A stretch of 64,000 bases of DNA, from positions 22,383,839 through 22,447,838 of the forward strand of contig NC_089854.1 of assembly GCF_036373705.1 (NCBI RefSeq). Reading direction: 5' to 3'. Under the pieces are notes generated by a model, which had not been told where the DNA came from, ran no database searches, and saw only the letters and a list, made by a program, of their open reading frames with translations. The translations under genes and the position numbers were made by a program. Below are positions 40,228 to 51,550 of the stretch, piece by piece. Position 1 is the first letter of the stretch, and the number at the start of each line of letters is the position of its first letter. Origin of the DNA: Amia ocellicauda. Its lineage: Eukaryota; Chordata; Actinopteri; Amiiformes; Amiidae.

Positions 40228-40890
40228 TCCTGTCAGTCTAGAAGCAATTTTAAACTAACATGAACCTAATCCAATAGAAAGTCAGTGTTTCAGCTTTTCA
40301 GATTTCAATGTGGTCTTCAAATCAATGATACAATCCCGTCCTCGTGTTAGTGTGTTTCTCTGATGGGACCAACCTTGCTGAATTTCTCCTTCACGGGGCC
40401 ACAGCAGTTCAGAAGTTTGGTCCTGAAATTAACTTTTAGGATATCTCCACTCGTTGTTCCACAGTAGAAAAAACTATCATCCTCTGGAATCTAAAACACA
40501 AGCGTCAGATCCAAAACACAGACCGTTGAAGAAACAGTGGATTGTGTTTGAATAAGTACATACATATGATTCCCCTGTGCAGTTGTGTAAATGTATTTAC
40601 ATCATGATTTCGATTTAGAACACGTTCAAGACGTAAACCGAAATAACGTTTCTAGCAACATAATTTTATTTCAGATATATAATACATGTATATTCCTTCT
40701 TGTCTTATACCCATACAAAGTGAACAGCGTATTTTTAAGTACACTAGCATCCCTCTACTCTGATGCCGACTTACTTCGAGGCATTTGACGATTCTCTTCA
40801 GCTGTCCTGTCTGGCACTCGGTGGGACGTATCTTCCTGTTTGGCAGATCCAGCTCCCAGACCCGCAGTGTGCCGCTGCGAAAGAAAGAGA

Positions 40891-40948
<58 letters not shown>

Positions 40949-43840
40949 GGACTGATAATAATGATTAGATCGGTAGGTTACCTGGGGCTCATTAAAACTT
41001 ACCAATCTGAAGTTGTGTTTGCTGTTGTATTTTGGAAATGACACATTAAATCAATTAAACAACCTTCTGAGAGTCAGGTTTGTTTTAGTGTGTAATGGGT
41101 TAAGTGGGCAGAAGAGGTTGTTATGCTGCACAATTCATTATGTTAAGCAGGTGTGACTTCAAATGGTTGGAATACAGTTTTAATGCAGTGGTCTACTTCA
41201 GTGGTTCCCTACCCTAGTCCTGGAGGTCTCCCTTTTGTTCCAACTGACCTCTTAATTTCTTAATTGAACAAATAATGTCCTAAATCAGAGCCTTTTCATT
41301 ATTTTAAACAGTAGGGGTTTGAAGTTAAGTATAGAATTATATAATTATTTATTTATAATTAATTATAATTATTATAGAAAAAACTATTTTTTTACACAAT
41401 TTAAAAAGTAAAATCTAAGCAGATTGTTACTTCAATTAAGGTTCAATTAAGTAATTGAGAGCTCAGTTGGAACAAAAACCAGCAGGGTAGGGGGCCCTCC
41501 AAGACCTGGGTTGGGAACCCCAGTCTACTAATTAAAATTAACACACAAGAAGTATCGCTCACGGTTCCATGAAACTTACTGCCCAGCTGATACGAAGGTG
41601 TCATCACTTTGGTTGGAGAACTTCACCGTCAGGCAGTGTCCGGCGCTGTGAGCGGAGGCCGGGCTGCCGCAGATCGCCTCTCTGCTCTCCACATTCCATA
41701 CAACGATGCTGCTCAACAAAACACAACCCGTGTGTTGACAGTAAATGTCACTGTAGTACTAAGAACACTGTAAACAGCAGTCACATGTTGGCAACACTGC
41801 ACATTTACAAACAGAACAATGAGGGGACTCAAAACAATGCTTACACAGGGTTCCCAAAGCCCCTGAGGGATAGTGACTTTATCCAGAGCTTTGTGTTACA
41901 TTTTTAGCGGTTTCCCGAGATACAACACAGCCCCCAGAACCACATCTGCACTGAATGCTTTATTAGTCTGCTCCAATTTATCCCAGGTTTTAATTTGCAG
42001 TGTTTAGTTATTTGGTAGTTTTTTAATGAGTGCATGGACTACTCTGTTCATAACATTGTTCTAGTGTTGTTTTCCATTACTTTACCAGGCTTGGAAAATA
42101 AAGTTTGATATTTTCCAGATTTTCTCTGATTTCCAGGAATGGTCAGAACCCATTTGTTATGAATACACATTGCTAGCAATAAACCCCAAGAGCTAACCAT
42201 ATGTGCTTAGTGTAGACCTAACAGGATCTGAAAATCTGAACGTGACTAGACTTGAAACGTTACCCTCATGTCGAAAGCACTCTGCCTCAGTCTTTGGTTT
42301 CATTATCATTTATTGTTGTTTTGTTACTGTTTTTCATTTTTTCTTGTAAAAATGTTTTTTTACTTGTTACTTTTGCGCATTTTCTTCTTGCAATTTCAGT
42401 TGCCTCGGGCACTGGTGTCAGCCAAAGAAACGATAATCATCACGCTGATAATAACAGTAACTACCGCATGCTCATAAGGCCATGCTATGAAAACCAGGTC
42501 AAAACCTTGAGAGAAGTGGATCAAAGAGCTGGCAGGGGCACTGGAGTGAGAGGCCCAAACCAGAAGCCACAGCCTGCTAGGAAAGAGCACGATCTGCCAG
42601 CAACTCGATGCCCACTGTAGCTCGGCGTGTTATATGACCTGGTGTGTCATTGTGCAATGGGGATGAATACACATAGGGACTAATTATCTGCATGGCCTAC
42701 AAATCACACGCGTATAAATTTATCACATCGATTCTGTCAGCCAAAGGTTACCTGCCATCATCCTGGCCTCCAAGGGACACCAAATATAGGTCATTTGGGG
42801 AAAAAGCTAGAGCTTCCACTTTCGCCTTGTGAAGCTGCAATCTGGCATACATGTCCTTCCTGTCGTAATCCCAGATGATCACATCTGCCTGCAACGAGGA
42901 GAAACAGAAAATGGCATCCAGACAACCCATCGTCAGCAATGCATGTTTATTTACCTAGAACAGTTAATAAATATTATGACTATTTTAATATATACGGTGC
43001 CTATAGATATATACGTCTACAACACCCCCTTTTTCACATGTTGTTGTGTCAGTGCCTCAGAGTTTCATGCTTTTCAATGAGGATTTATTTCCACACAGCC
43101 TACTCCACACCGTTAAGTGGAAAAGCATTTTAATTGTGAAAAATCTTCTCTTTTTTTTTCCTTACCTTGAATCCCATGAAAGTGACCTGTCCAGAAGCCA
43201 CATATTTCCCACTCCGGGACACGGTGACACAGGACACGTTGTTGGTGTGTCCGTGCAGAAATTCCTGCTTGTTGTTGTTGAGGCTCTTGATGATGACTGT
43301 GCATCCCAGGGGGTAAATAATGTGCTCCCGGTCAGGGTGGACAATCAGGCCAGAAAACACCTGTCCTGGGGTGGAAATAAAAGTATTTCGGTGAAACAAA
43401 ACGTCTCCATAAGGATTTTTATTAACCTACCAGCTAAGCACACTATTATTATCGCTTAACTATGCATGACACTTGGTACATTGAATCCATTCATTCAAAG
43501 TGCTTCAATTTGTAGCAGATTGTACCATTTTGTATAATGTATACAGTATGCAAATTATATAGGCCACATAAAGTTTACTACAACTTATATCAAATGCAAA
43601 CTGCTAAGTAAAATACATAATGTCTTTTTAAACGTGCATAGTTTGTTACTCATGATAGTTATGTGTTTACATGACCACTAATCAATGACAGAGCCACTCA
43701 ACGAGATCTGAATACAAACGTGTTATTCTTCGTGCCAGTTTATATTCAAGTCTTGAATTGAAGTAGTGGTAATTATTACCGTTAAATCCAATGACTGATT
43801 CCAGCTCCAGCTGAGGCACCTCCTGCGTGTCTGCAGACAT
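30061..43840 (-). CDS. cfap52: cfap52 (WDR16), cilia- and flagella-associated protein 52, complete
   Basis: WD40-repeat axonemal protein of motile cilia, known as a microtubule inner protein. Coding exons in gene order: 43780-43840, 43166-43365, 42752-42888, 41580-41708, 40775-40874, 40374-40490, 39572-39672, 39239-39409, 38525-38673, 37783-37928, 37396-37547, 36412-36514, 33437-33548, 30061-30254. All junctions are GT-AG and all phases join, giving 1872 nt (623 residues; human is about 620). The protein starts MSADTQEVPQLELESVIGFN. It contains VIYPLGC-like, VTFMGFK, ALAFSPNDLYLVSLGG, TLRVWELDLPNRK, LRVPNMTCH-like and EVTHIGVGHSGNITR segments, collinear with human CFAP52 through two seven-bladed propellers. 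Exon 6 uses the slightly weak donor GTTGGT. The final intron carries two Tc1 elements. Confidence 0.97.
30579..30607 (+). repeat. (AAAT)n microsatellite
   Basis: About seven ATAA/AAAT units immediately left of the Tc1 element that starts at 30616. Confidence 0.85.
30616..32131 (+). mobile_element. Tc1-like element, decayed, in cfap52 last intron
   Basis: The left end TACAGACTACCATTCAAAAG and the right end (reverse complement TACTACCGTTAAAAAGTTCG) are degenerate inverted repeats of the family that begins '...CCAnTCAAAAGTTTGGGGTC'. The interior has a broken transposase (30996-31990). The right end directly abuts the next Tc1 element, sharing its TA. Confidence 0.88.
30996..31990 (+). pseudogene. 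Tc1-like transposase pseudogene
   Basis: Starts MARNKELSSETRQSILVLRN and shows the helix-turn-helix NEGYSMREIAKKLKI and the AT-hook-like RKRSGRPRCTT. The frame breaks near 31320. The first catalytic Asp is in VLWTDESKFEMFG (near 31420), and in-frame stops follow GGKV and NYARTI. The second motif is altered to NDNDPNPN, losing the usual His. The third, SPDLNPIELLWEQL, is intact near 31775. The gene ends VIAANGGFLDESKV at 31990. At least one frameshift and two stops make it inactive. Confidence 0.9.
32134..33354 (-). mobile_element. Tc1-like element with intact transposase and perfect 29-bp inverted repeats
   Basis: The ends begin CACTCACCTAAAGGATTATT and match for 29 bp. TA lies on both sides (32132-32133 and 33355-33356). 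Total length is 1221 bp, the normal size for a full Tc1/mariner. Short single terminal repeats and an unbroken gene suggest recent arrival. It sits in the last intron of cfap52, in the same orientation as the host gene, about 80 bp from exon 13. Confidence 0.95.
32166..33206 (-). CDS. Tc1-like DD34E transposase, full-length, no breaks
   Basis: 346 residues, the usual length, starting MGKKGDLSNFERGMVVGARR. N-terminal paired-type helix-turn-helix: residues 15-48 (GLSISQSAQLLGFSRTTISR), with a second helix domain near 70-120. Catalytic acids: Asp in VAWSDESRF (near residue 153), Asp in GYFQQDNAPCH (near 246), and Glu in SPDLNPIEHLW (near 281), giving DD34E. A glycine-rich GGGGVMVWG stretch precedes the second Asp. 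It ends IKAVLKAKGGQTQY. All family landmarks are present and the frame is open throughout, so it could be functional. Whether it is expressed from within the cfap52 intron cannot be judged. Confidence 0.95.
   Translation of the reverse strand: MGKKGDLSNFERGMVVGARRAGLSISQSAQLLGFSRTTISRVYKEWCEKGKTSSMRQSCGRKCLVDARGQRRMGRLIQADRRATLTEITTRYNRGMQQSICEATTRTTLRRMGHNSRRPHRVPLISTTNRKKRLQFAQAHQNCTVEDWKNVAWSDESRFLLRHSDGRVRIWCKQNENMDPSCLVTTVQAGGGGVMVWGMFSWHTLGPLVPIGHRLNATAYLSIVSDHVHPFMTTMYPSSDGYFQQDNAPCHKGPIISNWFLEHDNEFTVLNWPPQSPDLNPIEHLWDVVERELRALDVHPTNLHQLQDAILSIWANISKECFQHLVESMPRRIKAVLKAKGGQTQY
33354..33380 (+). repeat. (TA)n microsatellite at transposon edge
   Basis: About 12 TA units directly beside the right end of the Tc1 element. 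TA-rich targets suit Tc1 insertion. Confidence 0.85.
40195..40228 (+). repeat. (CA)n(TA)n microsatellite
   Basis: Compound CA then TA repeat in the cfap52 intron between exons 7 and 6. Confidence 0.85.
40891..40948 (+). repeat. (AAT)n microsatellite beside cfap52 exon 5 acceptor
   Basis: About 19 AAT units. On the coding strand this is a (TTA)n tract ending about 16 bases before the exon 5 acceptor AG, where the polypyrimidine tract and branch point normally lie. Confidence 0.9.
41199..41523. mobile_element. hAT-like MITE, copy 1 (cfap52 intron 4)
   Basis: 325 bp. The two ends are long inverted repeats starting CAGTGGTTCCC / CTGGGGTTCCC and running through 'TTTTGTTCCAACTGA'. The flanks GTCTACTT and TCTACTAA look like an 8-bp target duplication, as hAT elements make. 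There is no coding capacity. Two more copies lie at 52612 and 53646. Confidence 0.75.
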
Positions 43841-45243
43841 GTTTTTTTTTGTCGTTTAAAATGTTAACTTTTTGATTTCCAGCCTGTTGGATATTTTCCC
43901 GCAAGAAACCCGCAGCCGCTACCTAGTAACTGAGCAGTTTGTTTGCAGCCGTTACTATGAAACCAGAGCTTACACATGCGCAGTGAGGTTGTTTGAGTTC
44001 GCTCTTACTTTTTGGGACATGCGCGGTGATGGGAAAGTTACCCTCTTGTCCTTATTATGGTTAAAAGTAGAGTTTAAAGTATCCTAGCAAATTAGACAAT
44101 ACTTTTTGCACAATGCATCATTCAATATGTGTCATTATGGATAGTAGTATGAAGGTTATTGGGGGTAGTATAAAAGTAGTTATGTTAGTGTAGTGTTAGA
44201 AGTAGTGATAATACAGCAGTATGCATGTAACAGTGCTACACTAGACTGTATTAACACACTGTTTTAATACAAGTACAGTACAACACTTCACTAAACTATA
44301 CTACAGAACATTATAGTACTACAAAATACCAGGTTATTTTCATTTTGGATTAGCCGAGTGAAACAACAGAAAAGAGGAAAAACTTTAATTCAAGCACTTT
44401 TTGTGGGAGCACTTCTCACGATACATCTAAACATCAATACAATATATTGCCTTTACTCCAGGTTCACTGAACAACATTTCTTCAAATTCACATATAATTA
44501 TATCTTACAATATACATCACATTTCAACATCACATGTCAATAGAAGCAGATTTAAAAAACGCTGTACCCAAACCATTAAAATCATAAAATAATACGAACA
44601 ATAATCTACTTCTACTGCTACTAATTATAATTATAATTATATATTACATGCAGAATAATGAATGGTTTTTAAACCATTGTATCCATTGTATCTGTGAGAG
44701 AACAATTATTAGTGACTTAACTTTTGTCTGAAAAACCAAACCACCTTTGTGGGTGTTTTTTATTTTTATATAAAATCAAATATTAATAAAACCACAGTGC
44801 TAGAAGCTGGCATTACTGAAGGAAACAATGCACATGTAGTTCAATAATAATTCCTGGACGAGATTTACAGACATTAAAAGTTGTTGTAAAGGAACCTAAT
44901 GAACAAATTATGCCCTTTGTATTTATTTATGCAGTATAACAATTTCAATAATATATACTATGTCATTCTTAAAATAATTTTCCTATAAAGTTATATTGTA
45001 ACTTGATATCACATATTTTTACTTTGGTTGTTGCACATATTCCACAAAACACACAAAACCTTGCAGAAATAAAAGCTTTGACATACAACTTTACACCTGG
45101 GGGGTGATAAAGAATCTCTTTATCTGAAAAATGTAAAACATATTTTATATGCTAAGAGTATTAAATAAGAGGGAAATACAGTATTAGCATGACTCAAATA
45201 TTTAACAATTCATGTGAAGCAGAAGCAAAACCTCATTCTTGGT
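43841..45243. other. intergenic: cfap52 promoter to 3' end of TBC1D24-like gene
   Basis: The first ~200 bp form the cfap52 promoter with its X-box. The rest is AT-rich (many TAGTA/TATA-like words) with no exon. On the minus strand an AATAAA at 44922-44927 could end the upstream TBC1D24-like transcript. Confidence 0.5.
43918..43930. promoter_or_regulatory. cfap52: X-box (RFX-factor site) in cfap52 promoter
   Basis: GCTACC-T-AGTAAC fits the X-box consensus RYYNYY-N(1-3)-RRNRAC at every position. It lies 78 bp upstream of the cfap52 start codon. RFX factors drive cilium genes from such imperfect palindromes close to the start, so the position and the gene's role agree. A weaker half-match (GTTACT...GAAAC) follows near 43953. 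Confidence 0.65.
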
Positions 45244-48200
45244 CTATATATAATCAACAGACTGTTTGCTGGAAGCCGATGTGAATTTGGTCGAGCTTTG
45301 GATCCCCCAGACTTCCAGGCACTGGATTTTGAAGTGTTCTCTGCAGAGGGGAGAGTTCTCGAAGGTGTCGCATCGTTCTGTCCGCCCGTTGAGCAGGTCT
45401 GCCTCGATGCACAGAGCCTGCCCCCCACCTCCGCCTGAGGATCAAGTGAGAGGACAGTGTGTTCACCTGTCCTGTTCCTCAAACATTGCAAAACATCTGA
45501 ATATGTACAAATATCGTTGAGACTGGAATGAATCATGAAGTACATTTGTAGTCTCTAGTAGAATGTGGTCTAGGAGGATTTATTATTTGGGATTATGGTT
45601 TAATACAGTTAGGTCCATAAATATCTGTACTAGCCCCATCACTAGCAATGTGAAACAATTTGGTAAGGGTATTGGCGGTAATGGCAAGAGTTAGGGCTAG
45701 GTTGAAGTTCTGAGATGGTTAGGTGGTTAAATCAAGTCAGTAGGTTTCATACCGTCTATCAGCGATGTGAGGATTGAGTTGGGATGAGGCCTTTGCAACA
45801 ACCCAAAGCCTAGCTAACAATGTCATCTGAAGCTAAGCTCAATATGCAACTAATCTTGTCTTAGTTAAGTAAGTAGAATTACAATTTACAACAACTGTAA
45901 TAATTGTTGTTGTTGTTGTTGCCGTTTTTTTTAAACTGGACCAAAACTGCATTTCAAGCATAGGCCACTCAAGACTTTTTACATCTTTGAATTCGAGAAA
46001 CCAAGATCAACACGGGGGCGAGACATGTCACATAAAGAGAGTGTTAGCTTCACTCCTGAACAACTTACCGATGATAATCCTCTCCTTGCCCCCAGCCATA
46101 AACATGGAGGCTGACAGGGGGTGCTGCTCTGGAACTTTGGGAGTTAGACTTGGGGGGGGCATCTCAGTGAGCACTGGGGATGGGGGGAAATGGTAGCTGG
46201 GATCCTGGGTGGTCCCATCAGGGCAGGTCAAGGTCACCTCAGGGGGGGGGGGTGAGGGTGAGAGGGAGGGCAAGGAGGACAGGGGGAGGTCTTCTTTGGC
46301 GATGTCCGTCATGTGGAGGAAGGCCCACTCGTATCGCTCGGTGTCTGGATGCAGCTGGAGGAGGGAAACCAGAGCTTCATATTCAGATTAATTCACACCT
46401 GTCTCCTTCAGGTGAATAAGACCGAGAAGAGTTCTGAATATCCATGAAAATTCACAAACAGAAACGGGAAAGTAACTAAAGACGTGTCACACTCACCGCA
46501 AGATTATCCTAATGAAAAGCTCAGTTTAAAAACATACAATTTCTCCCCAAATGTCATTTTTATTTTTAATTCTCAGATAAGGGGAATTTTATCAGCACTC
46601 AACATGTTGAAGAGCTTAACAAAAGAGCAGTGACAGCCACACACTGCTGTGGACACCTCCATGTTCAGGTTCCTATTCACTTACAGTAAAAACAAAGCAT
46701 TCCCCGGTCCCAAAAAAAAGCCTGGTGCCCCTGCTGCCTGGTTTATTCCTCTCACTCCAGTCGGAAGACAGGAATGCACCGCACACCTGCAGAGAGAATG
46801 ATACCAAGAATCACCAAGACCTTGGGCACTTTGTTTGATATGCAAAGAATTTAAAGTTTGTTTGATATGAGATTTGATATACATGAAAGTATATGTATAT
46901 ATATTTTTTTTGCAGTCTTTTATCTTTAGACATCTCACTGGTCCAGCTGCCATGTGTGACCATTGTGTTCCAATGCCTCTGTACTAAAACAATGCTAATT
47001 CTAGATGTGTATCTGCTCACCTCCCCCTCCTCCGTTCGGATCAGCAGAACAGTTGGCTCGAAACACTCGACATGGGAATAAAACCTGGGGTAGAAAAACA
47101 GACTTGTTTTAGAATGAGAAAAACAAAGTATGTTTTTTTATTCCACAGTTAACAGTACTCACAATGCTCTATAACTTTCACATGAATGTGAAATCAAATT
47201 ATTTGACACACATATATTTGTGCTTTTGATAGTATCATAAATATAAGAATATACTGTATGTCATTAAAATACATTACTGGGTAAAATTCTGTCCGGTTTA
47301 ACTTAATTATCCATACAGGTTGCCATCTCATCTGGCTTTAGGTTAATTACAAAATATTTTTTTATTACAAACAATAGAGGTCAGCAAGGTCAACGCTTCT
47401 GTTCCGTTAACCTAAACAACATCGGCATGCAAACAAGACTGTGACTGTGCTCTGTTATAAGTCTGTGTTTCATTCATTCAGGTTTGCTTGGCATTTGCGT
47501 CAGTGAATTATTATTTTACATAAAGACACCCTAAACTTCAATTACTTGCATAGGGTGAAGTATGGAGCCTAGATGGAGTATTCGTTATTGTAAATAACCA
47601 TTTTGTTGAAGCGGGGTCTCATTATGGTTCATCTTCTTAGACAATCCTCAGAAGATAACTTCCAAACGTTAATCAGCATCTTCGAGTCTTTTATTCTTTT
47701 GTGTGAAATCAATGGAGAGCCGTGTGTCTGTTCTGCAGCCCCCGCAGAGGTGAAAGTGCATTGGGGATCAGGTCTTGTTCAGACCTATTTAGTGTCAGGG
47801 ACAGAAGGGGTCACATCCGGCCCAGACCACCCTGCTTTGTGGCAGGTGCCCATTCATGGCTGTGCTTGCTAGAGCAAGTGAGTATGTCTGAGCGATGGGG
47901 GAAAGATGAGAGGAAATGTAATCATAAAAAGAAGAAGAATTTAGCATACACGGAGGCAGCCATCCCAGACAAAGAGCTGCTATTAACCTCTTGACATTTC
48001 TGAGGGACTTATATGGAAAGCAGAAAAATTGTCAAGGCTTACATATAGGAAATCAATTCACTTCTCCACAGTGGAGGTTATTATTGCTAAACGCACAGTA
48101 ACACTTTTGTTCAGAAACATTTATGTATATAGAGGCTTACTGAAGTTTCACAATGTGATACACATGGAAGAACTTATTTTCAAACAAAATGGACTATTAA

Positions 48201-51200
48201 ATTAAAATCCAGTGTGTGGAATGTCTTGCCAAATGGGTGTAAAAATGAGTTACTGTAAAAGTGTACAATAGAATAAGAAAAAAGATGTAAAAAGCATTGC
48301 ACATGTACTGCTCCTCAAAGGCATGGCATGAGAAGGTGGTTTGTATGGAGATGTTCTTGTTATTCGTCCCCCAGCCACCCTGCCTCACTGATCCCTGACA
48401 CAAAACATCATGGAGGCCCCCTGTCTTCCCACCACCATCAATGCCCACATTGTGGGCCACAGTGCCTGTTTTGTAAATTATGTTTAATTCAGCCTGAAGA
48501 AGAGGGATTCACTTGGAGATAGCTGACTGACTGAAACCCTCCCTCAGTCATACGAAAACAGCACATCCCTTTCGAAGAAAACTCTCCATATCCGAATAGT
48601 ATTCCCTTCCTTTTCTTGGGTTCTCGAGAGGTCCCTGAATCCACCTTGCCTGGCAATGGCAGTAAGTCTGCTCTGTTTGAACACCAACGTTATTTTTAAC
48701 TCAAACAGATTTCTCAGGGTGTTGTGTTAGTAAAATTAGTTCTTAATAGAGCACTAAAGCACACACTGTCAGACTCATGTTGAGACTGATAAAAACATGT
48801 TGAGACTGATAACGTGTGCCCTTTGCAAAGCTCGGTAACCAACATCCCGGGGCGTTGTAATGTAGTCATTTGCTGGATCCATATGGTGTTATTCTAAGTC
48901 AGGGCTTTATTATATCTTCTGATATAGGTGTAAGATATATTGTGAATGATACGGTAAGTACAGTACAAGTGGTCGGGCTTGGATATGCCAAAGAAATCCA
49001 AAACCAACAATAGACCTTCTGCACAATGACAGCTTTTCATGATTTTAGTTTATGCCTAATGCTCAGGATACTGATGTTTAAATTCATAAAACACTTTCCA
49101 GTTCAGCATGCATTCAAATGCAATGCAGACAAATAGCATATCATTAAATTGTATAGATAGATAAATAAATAAACAGATATTTTGTCTTTAGAGCTTAGTG
49201 TCATTCAGGAAATACTCACGATGACAGGCTGCGCCCATGTTCTCTGGTGCTGAACAGCATGATGGGATAAAGCAGGGCAAAGCGCTCTGGGATCCAGGAC
49301 CAGACAATCCTCATCTCTTGCCCAGTGACAATGCTGGAGCCAAAGCTATCGAAATCTACAGCGATGTGCACCGACTGCCTGTGGGGACAGAGAGCGTGCC
49401 ATTAAGTTAGGTGACATAATCTACACAACTATGTGTTTTCAGGACACAGTTGAGAACATGATCATGCACTGTTGTACTCGACATGGAGAAAAGTTAAGCA
49501 CCTGAAAAAATCATTCTTACCTCCTCTGATGGATAGTGATGCCCTTTTGCATGAGGGTGCTCTTGTTGGCAGCCAGGAGGAGATCGATTTTTTTCTGTGA
49601 CAGGTGAATGTTGAAGGCCTTCTCCAGCAGCTTGTCCACAGTGATATGGTGGGTGATATTCTCCAGGAAGCTATTAATATCCAGACTGATGTCACCGTTG
49701 TGTGATGCCTTGGAGGCCACAGCAACCTTGTACTCAGCGAGCAGAGTCAGGGCCACTCGATAGAGCACTTTGTAGCCTTCCAGCAGGTATACATCCAGGA
49801 CCCGGGTGGCATACTCGAAGGGAAGCCCACCACCAAAGATCCAAGTGATCCAGTCCGAATAGGCATCAAAGAAGCTCTGGTTGGAGGTGGTGATGAGCTT
49901 GTGTCCACTGTTGCAGAACTTGTTGGCCAGGTCTCCGAAGGTCATGCATGAAGCCCTGTAGCTGAGGAAAGTCTGGTCCAAAAAGTGCCTGGCCGGGTCA
50001 TTGTAGGCAATGAGACGGCAAATGCTGTGAAAGCACTCAGCTTCGTCTACACTATAGTGGAGCAGGAGGGACACCAGAGCAGGCAGGACCGGGCAGAACG
50101 TGATGTCTGGGAAATGGCTGCCGATGCAGAGAAGAATCTTCTTCACCGAGTTCAGGCCGGCCTTGTTGAGACAGTATATGGGGATGAAACTGTCCCCCAT
50201 ATAGTCTGGCAAAGGGTGAGTGCTCACTTTGTGCTCCCCAAACAGTTCCCCCGACAGCTGCTGGTACACCTCCCTGTCTGGGGTGATGGACCTGCAGTTG
50301 ATGCTGTGGATGATGTGGTGGTAGGCCTTGGCCCTAAGAGTGTGGGTCCGGGACCAGCAGCCCGCCCTGGCCATGCCCTTCAGCTGCTTATGATCGCTTT
50401 TCAGGATCTTCTGGTAGATCATTGCAGAGACAGGGTCGATCTTCACCCAGTCCACAAACTGTCCGTATTCCATCTCCGGGGACAAGTTCTTCTCCCGGTT
50501 ATCTGCTTCAGATATGGTCAACATTGGATTATTGAATGCATTCTTTCCTAGGAGAAAACAAAGGTGAGGGAAGGGTGCTCTATCAGGGCCATTTATCATG
50601 TAGCACTTTTTTATCCTTGCATATGCTTTTCAAGAGAGATACATTGGGATTAGGGTTAGATACTTGTGGAGCAGGACAAGACAGCTTTTCTTCAGAATTA
50701 ACCCTATTTTATTTCCTGTTTTAACAGTTATTTTTATCTCTCTCTGCACTTATAAATAATACAGGATCACACTGTTCAGTACCCATTCTCCTGGAATAAA
50801 GCTATATATCATTGGTCATATTCATTTGCATTTCTTCAGAAAGAAAACCCATAAATAAATCAAACAGTTCAGAAAAATGTAATCTCGGTACATAAGAAAA
50901 TAAGAATGTTTCAAAGTAGTTGATTGGTTATTGATTGAAGAATCACTAAAACGCACATGTTTTTCACAGTGACATACAGAATTATATTATTAATCAAATT
51001 AAAACTTGATTTTCATAACTTTAAATGGATAAATACAAATAAAAAAATCCAACATAACCTGCATTTTTATATCTGCCAAAATTTCTGCTACCATTTCTTT
51101 AGTACTTTAGCCTTCTTGCAGTTAAGATCGTATTGTAGTTTAGCAGTTGATCTTACTTGTCTTATCCTCAAGATCTTTTGATGCATTGCTCTTGCTGCTG

Positions 51201-51550
51201 GGGTCTGTCTTGGACCTCTTCAGATTTAACCGAGACAGTTTACCATCAGCATTCAGGAAAGAAAATGTTCGAGGTTTCAAAGCGTTTGACCTGCTGAAAG
51301 CTCCTAGGTGATAGCGTTGTAATGTCTCAGAAGTGTAGAAGGACTTTGACCGGGGCCTACTCGAATCCGGCTCTGAAACTTCGTCTTCTTCAAGGTTTTT
51401 CCCATGTTTGCTGTTATAGAAGGATTGTGATCTTGGTCTTCTAGAACTTGAGAGGTCTGGAAGCTCCTCGTCTATTTTCAGAATGTCTATCTGAGGGATG
51501 TCTAGGTCCATGCCGCTGGAAATATCGTGTTTACGGGGAACATGGAGCAT
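45244..51550 (-). CDS. TBC1D24-like TBC and TLDc domain protein, complete
   Basis: Coding exons in gene order: 51157-51550, 49521-50547, 49220-49378, 47021-47084, 46685-46786, 46069-46354, 45244-45434. All junctions are GT-AG and the phases join, giving about 740 residues. TBC-type domain at about 185-450 ([78 protein letters not shown]). C-terminal TLDc domain at about 470-735 ([53 protein letters not shown]). Both track human TBC1D24, a synaptic-vesicle protein that binds phosphoinositides. Lys188 and Arg192 align with its phosphoinositide-pocket residues. About 130 extra N-terminal residues carry three RP-R-S/T-x-S-F repeats. The start at 51550 is not certain: an in-frame ATG lies at 51682, and a possible acceptor at 51582. 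Confidence 0.88.
45605..45632 (+). repeat. solo Tc1 terminal-repeat fragment
   Basis: TACAGTTAGGTCCATAAATA matches the outer end of the Tc1-like element at 16761-18306 (reverse complement of 18289-18308). No transposon body follows. It is probably a relic end left inside the last intron of the TBC1D24-like gene. Confidence 0.5.
47085..49219 (-). other. intron 3 of the TBC1D24-like gene
   Basis: 2.1 kb without recognised exon or repeat. The TLDc domain is split by this and three further introns. Confidence 0.55.

Larger units (their letters stand above)
31991..43779 (-). other. other cfap52 introns
   Basis: Apart from the Tc1 elements, the MITE and the microsatellites listed separately, the introns longer than 300 bp (33549-36411, 36515-37395, 37929-38524, 38674-39238, 39673-40373, 41709-42751 and 43366-43779) show no additional exon or recognised repeat. 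Confidence 0.5.

Noticed and set aside
49985..50551. 188-codon open frame on the plus strand
   Set aside because: Antisense shadow of the large TBC-domain exon on the minus strand.
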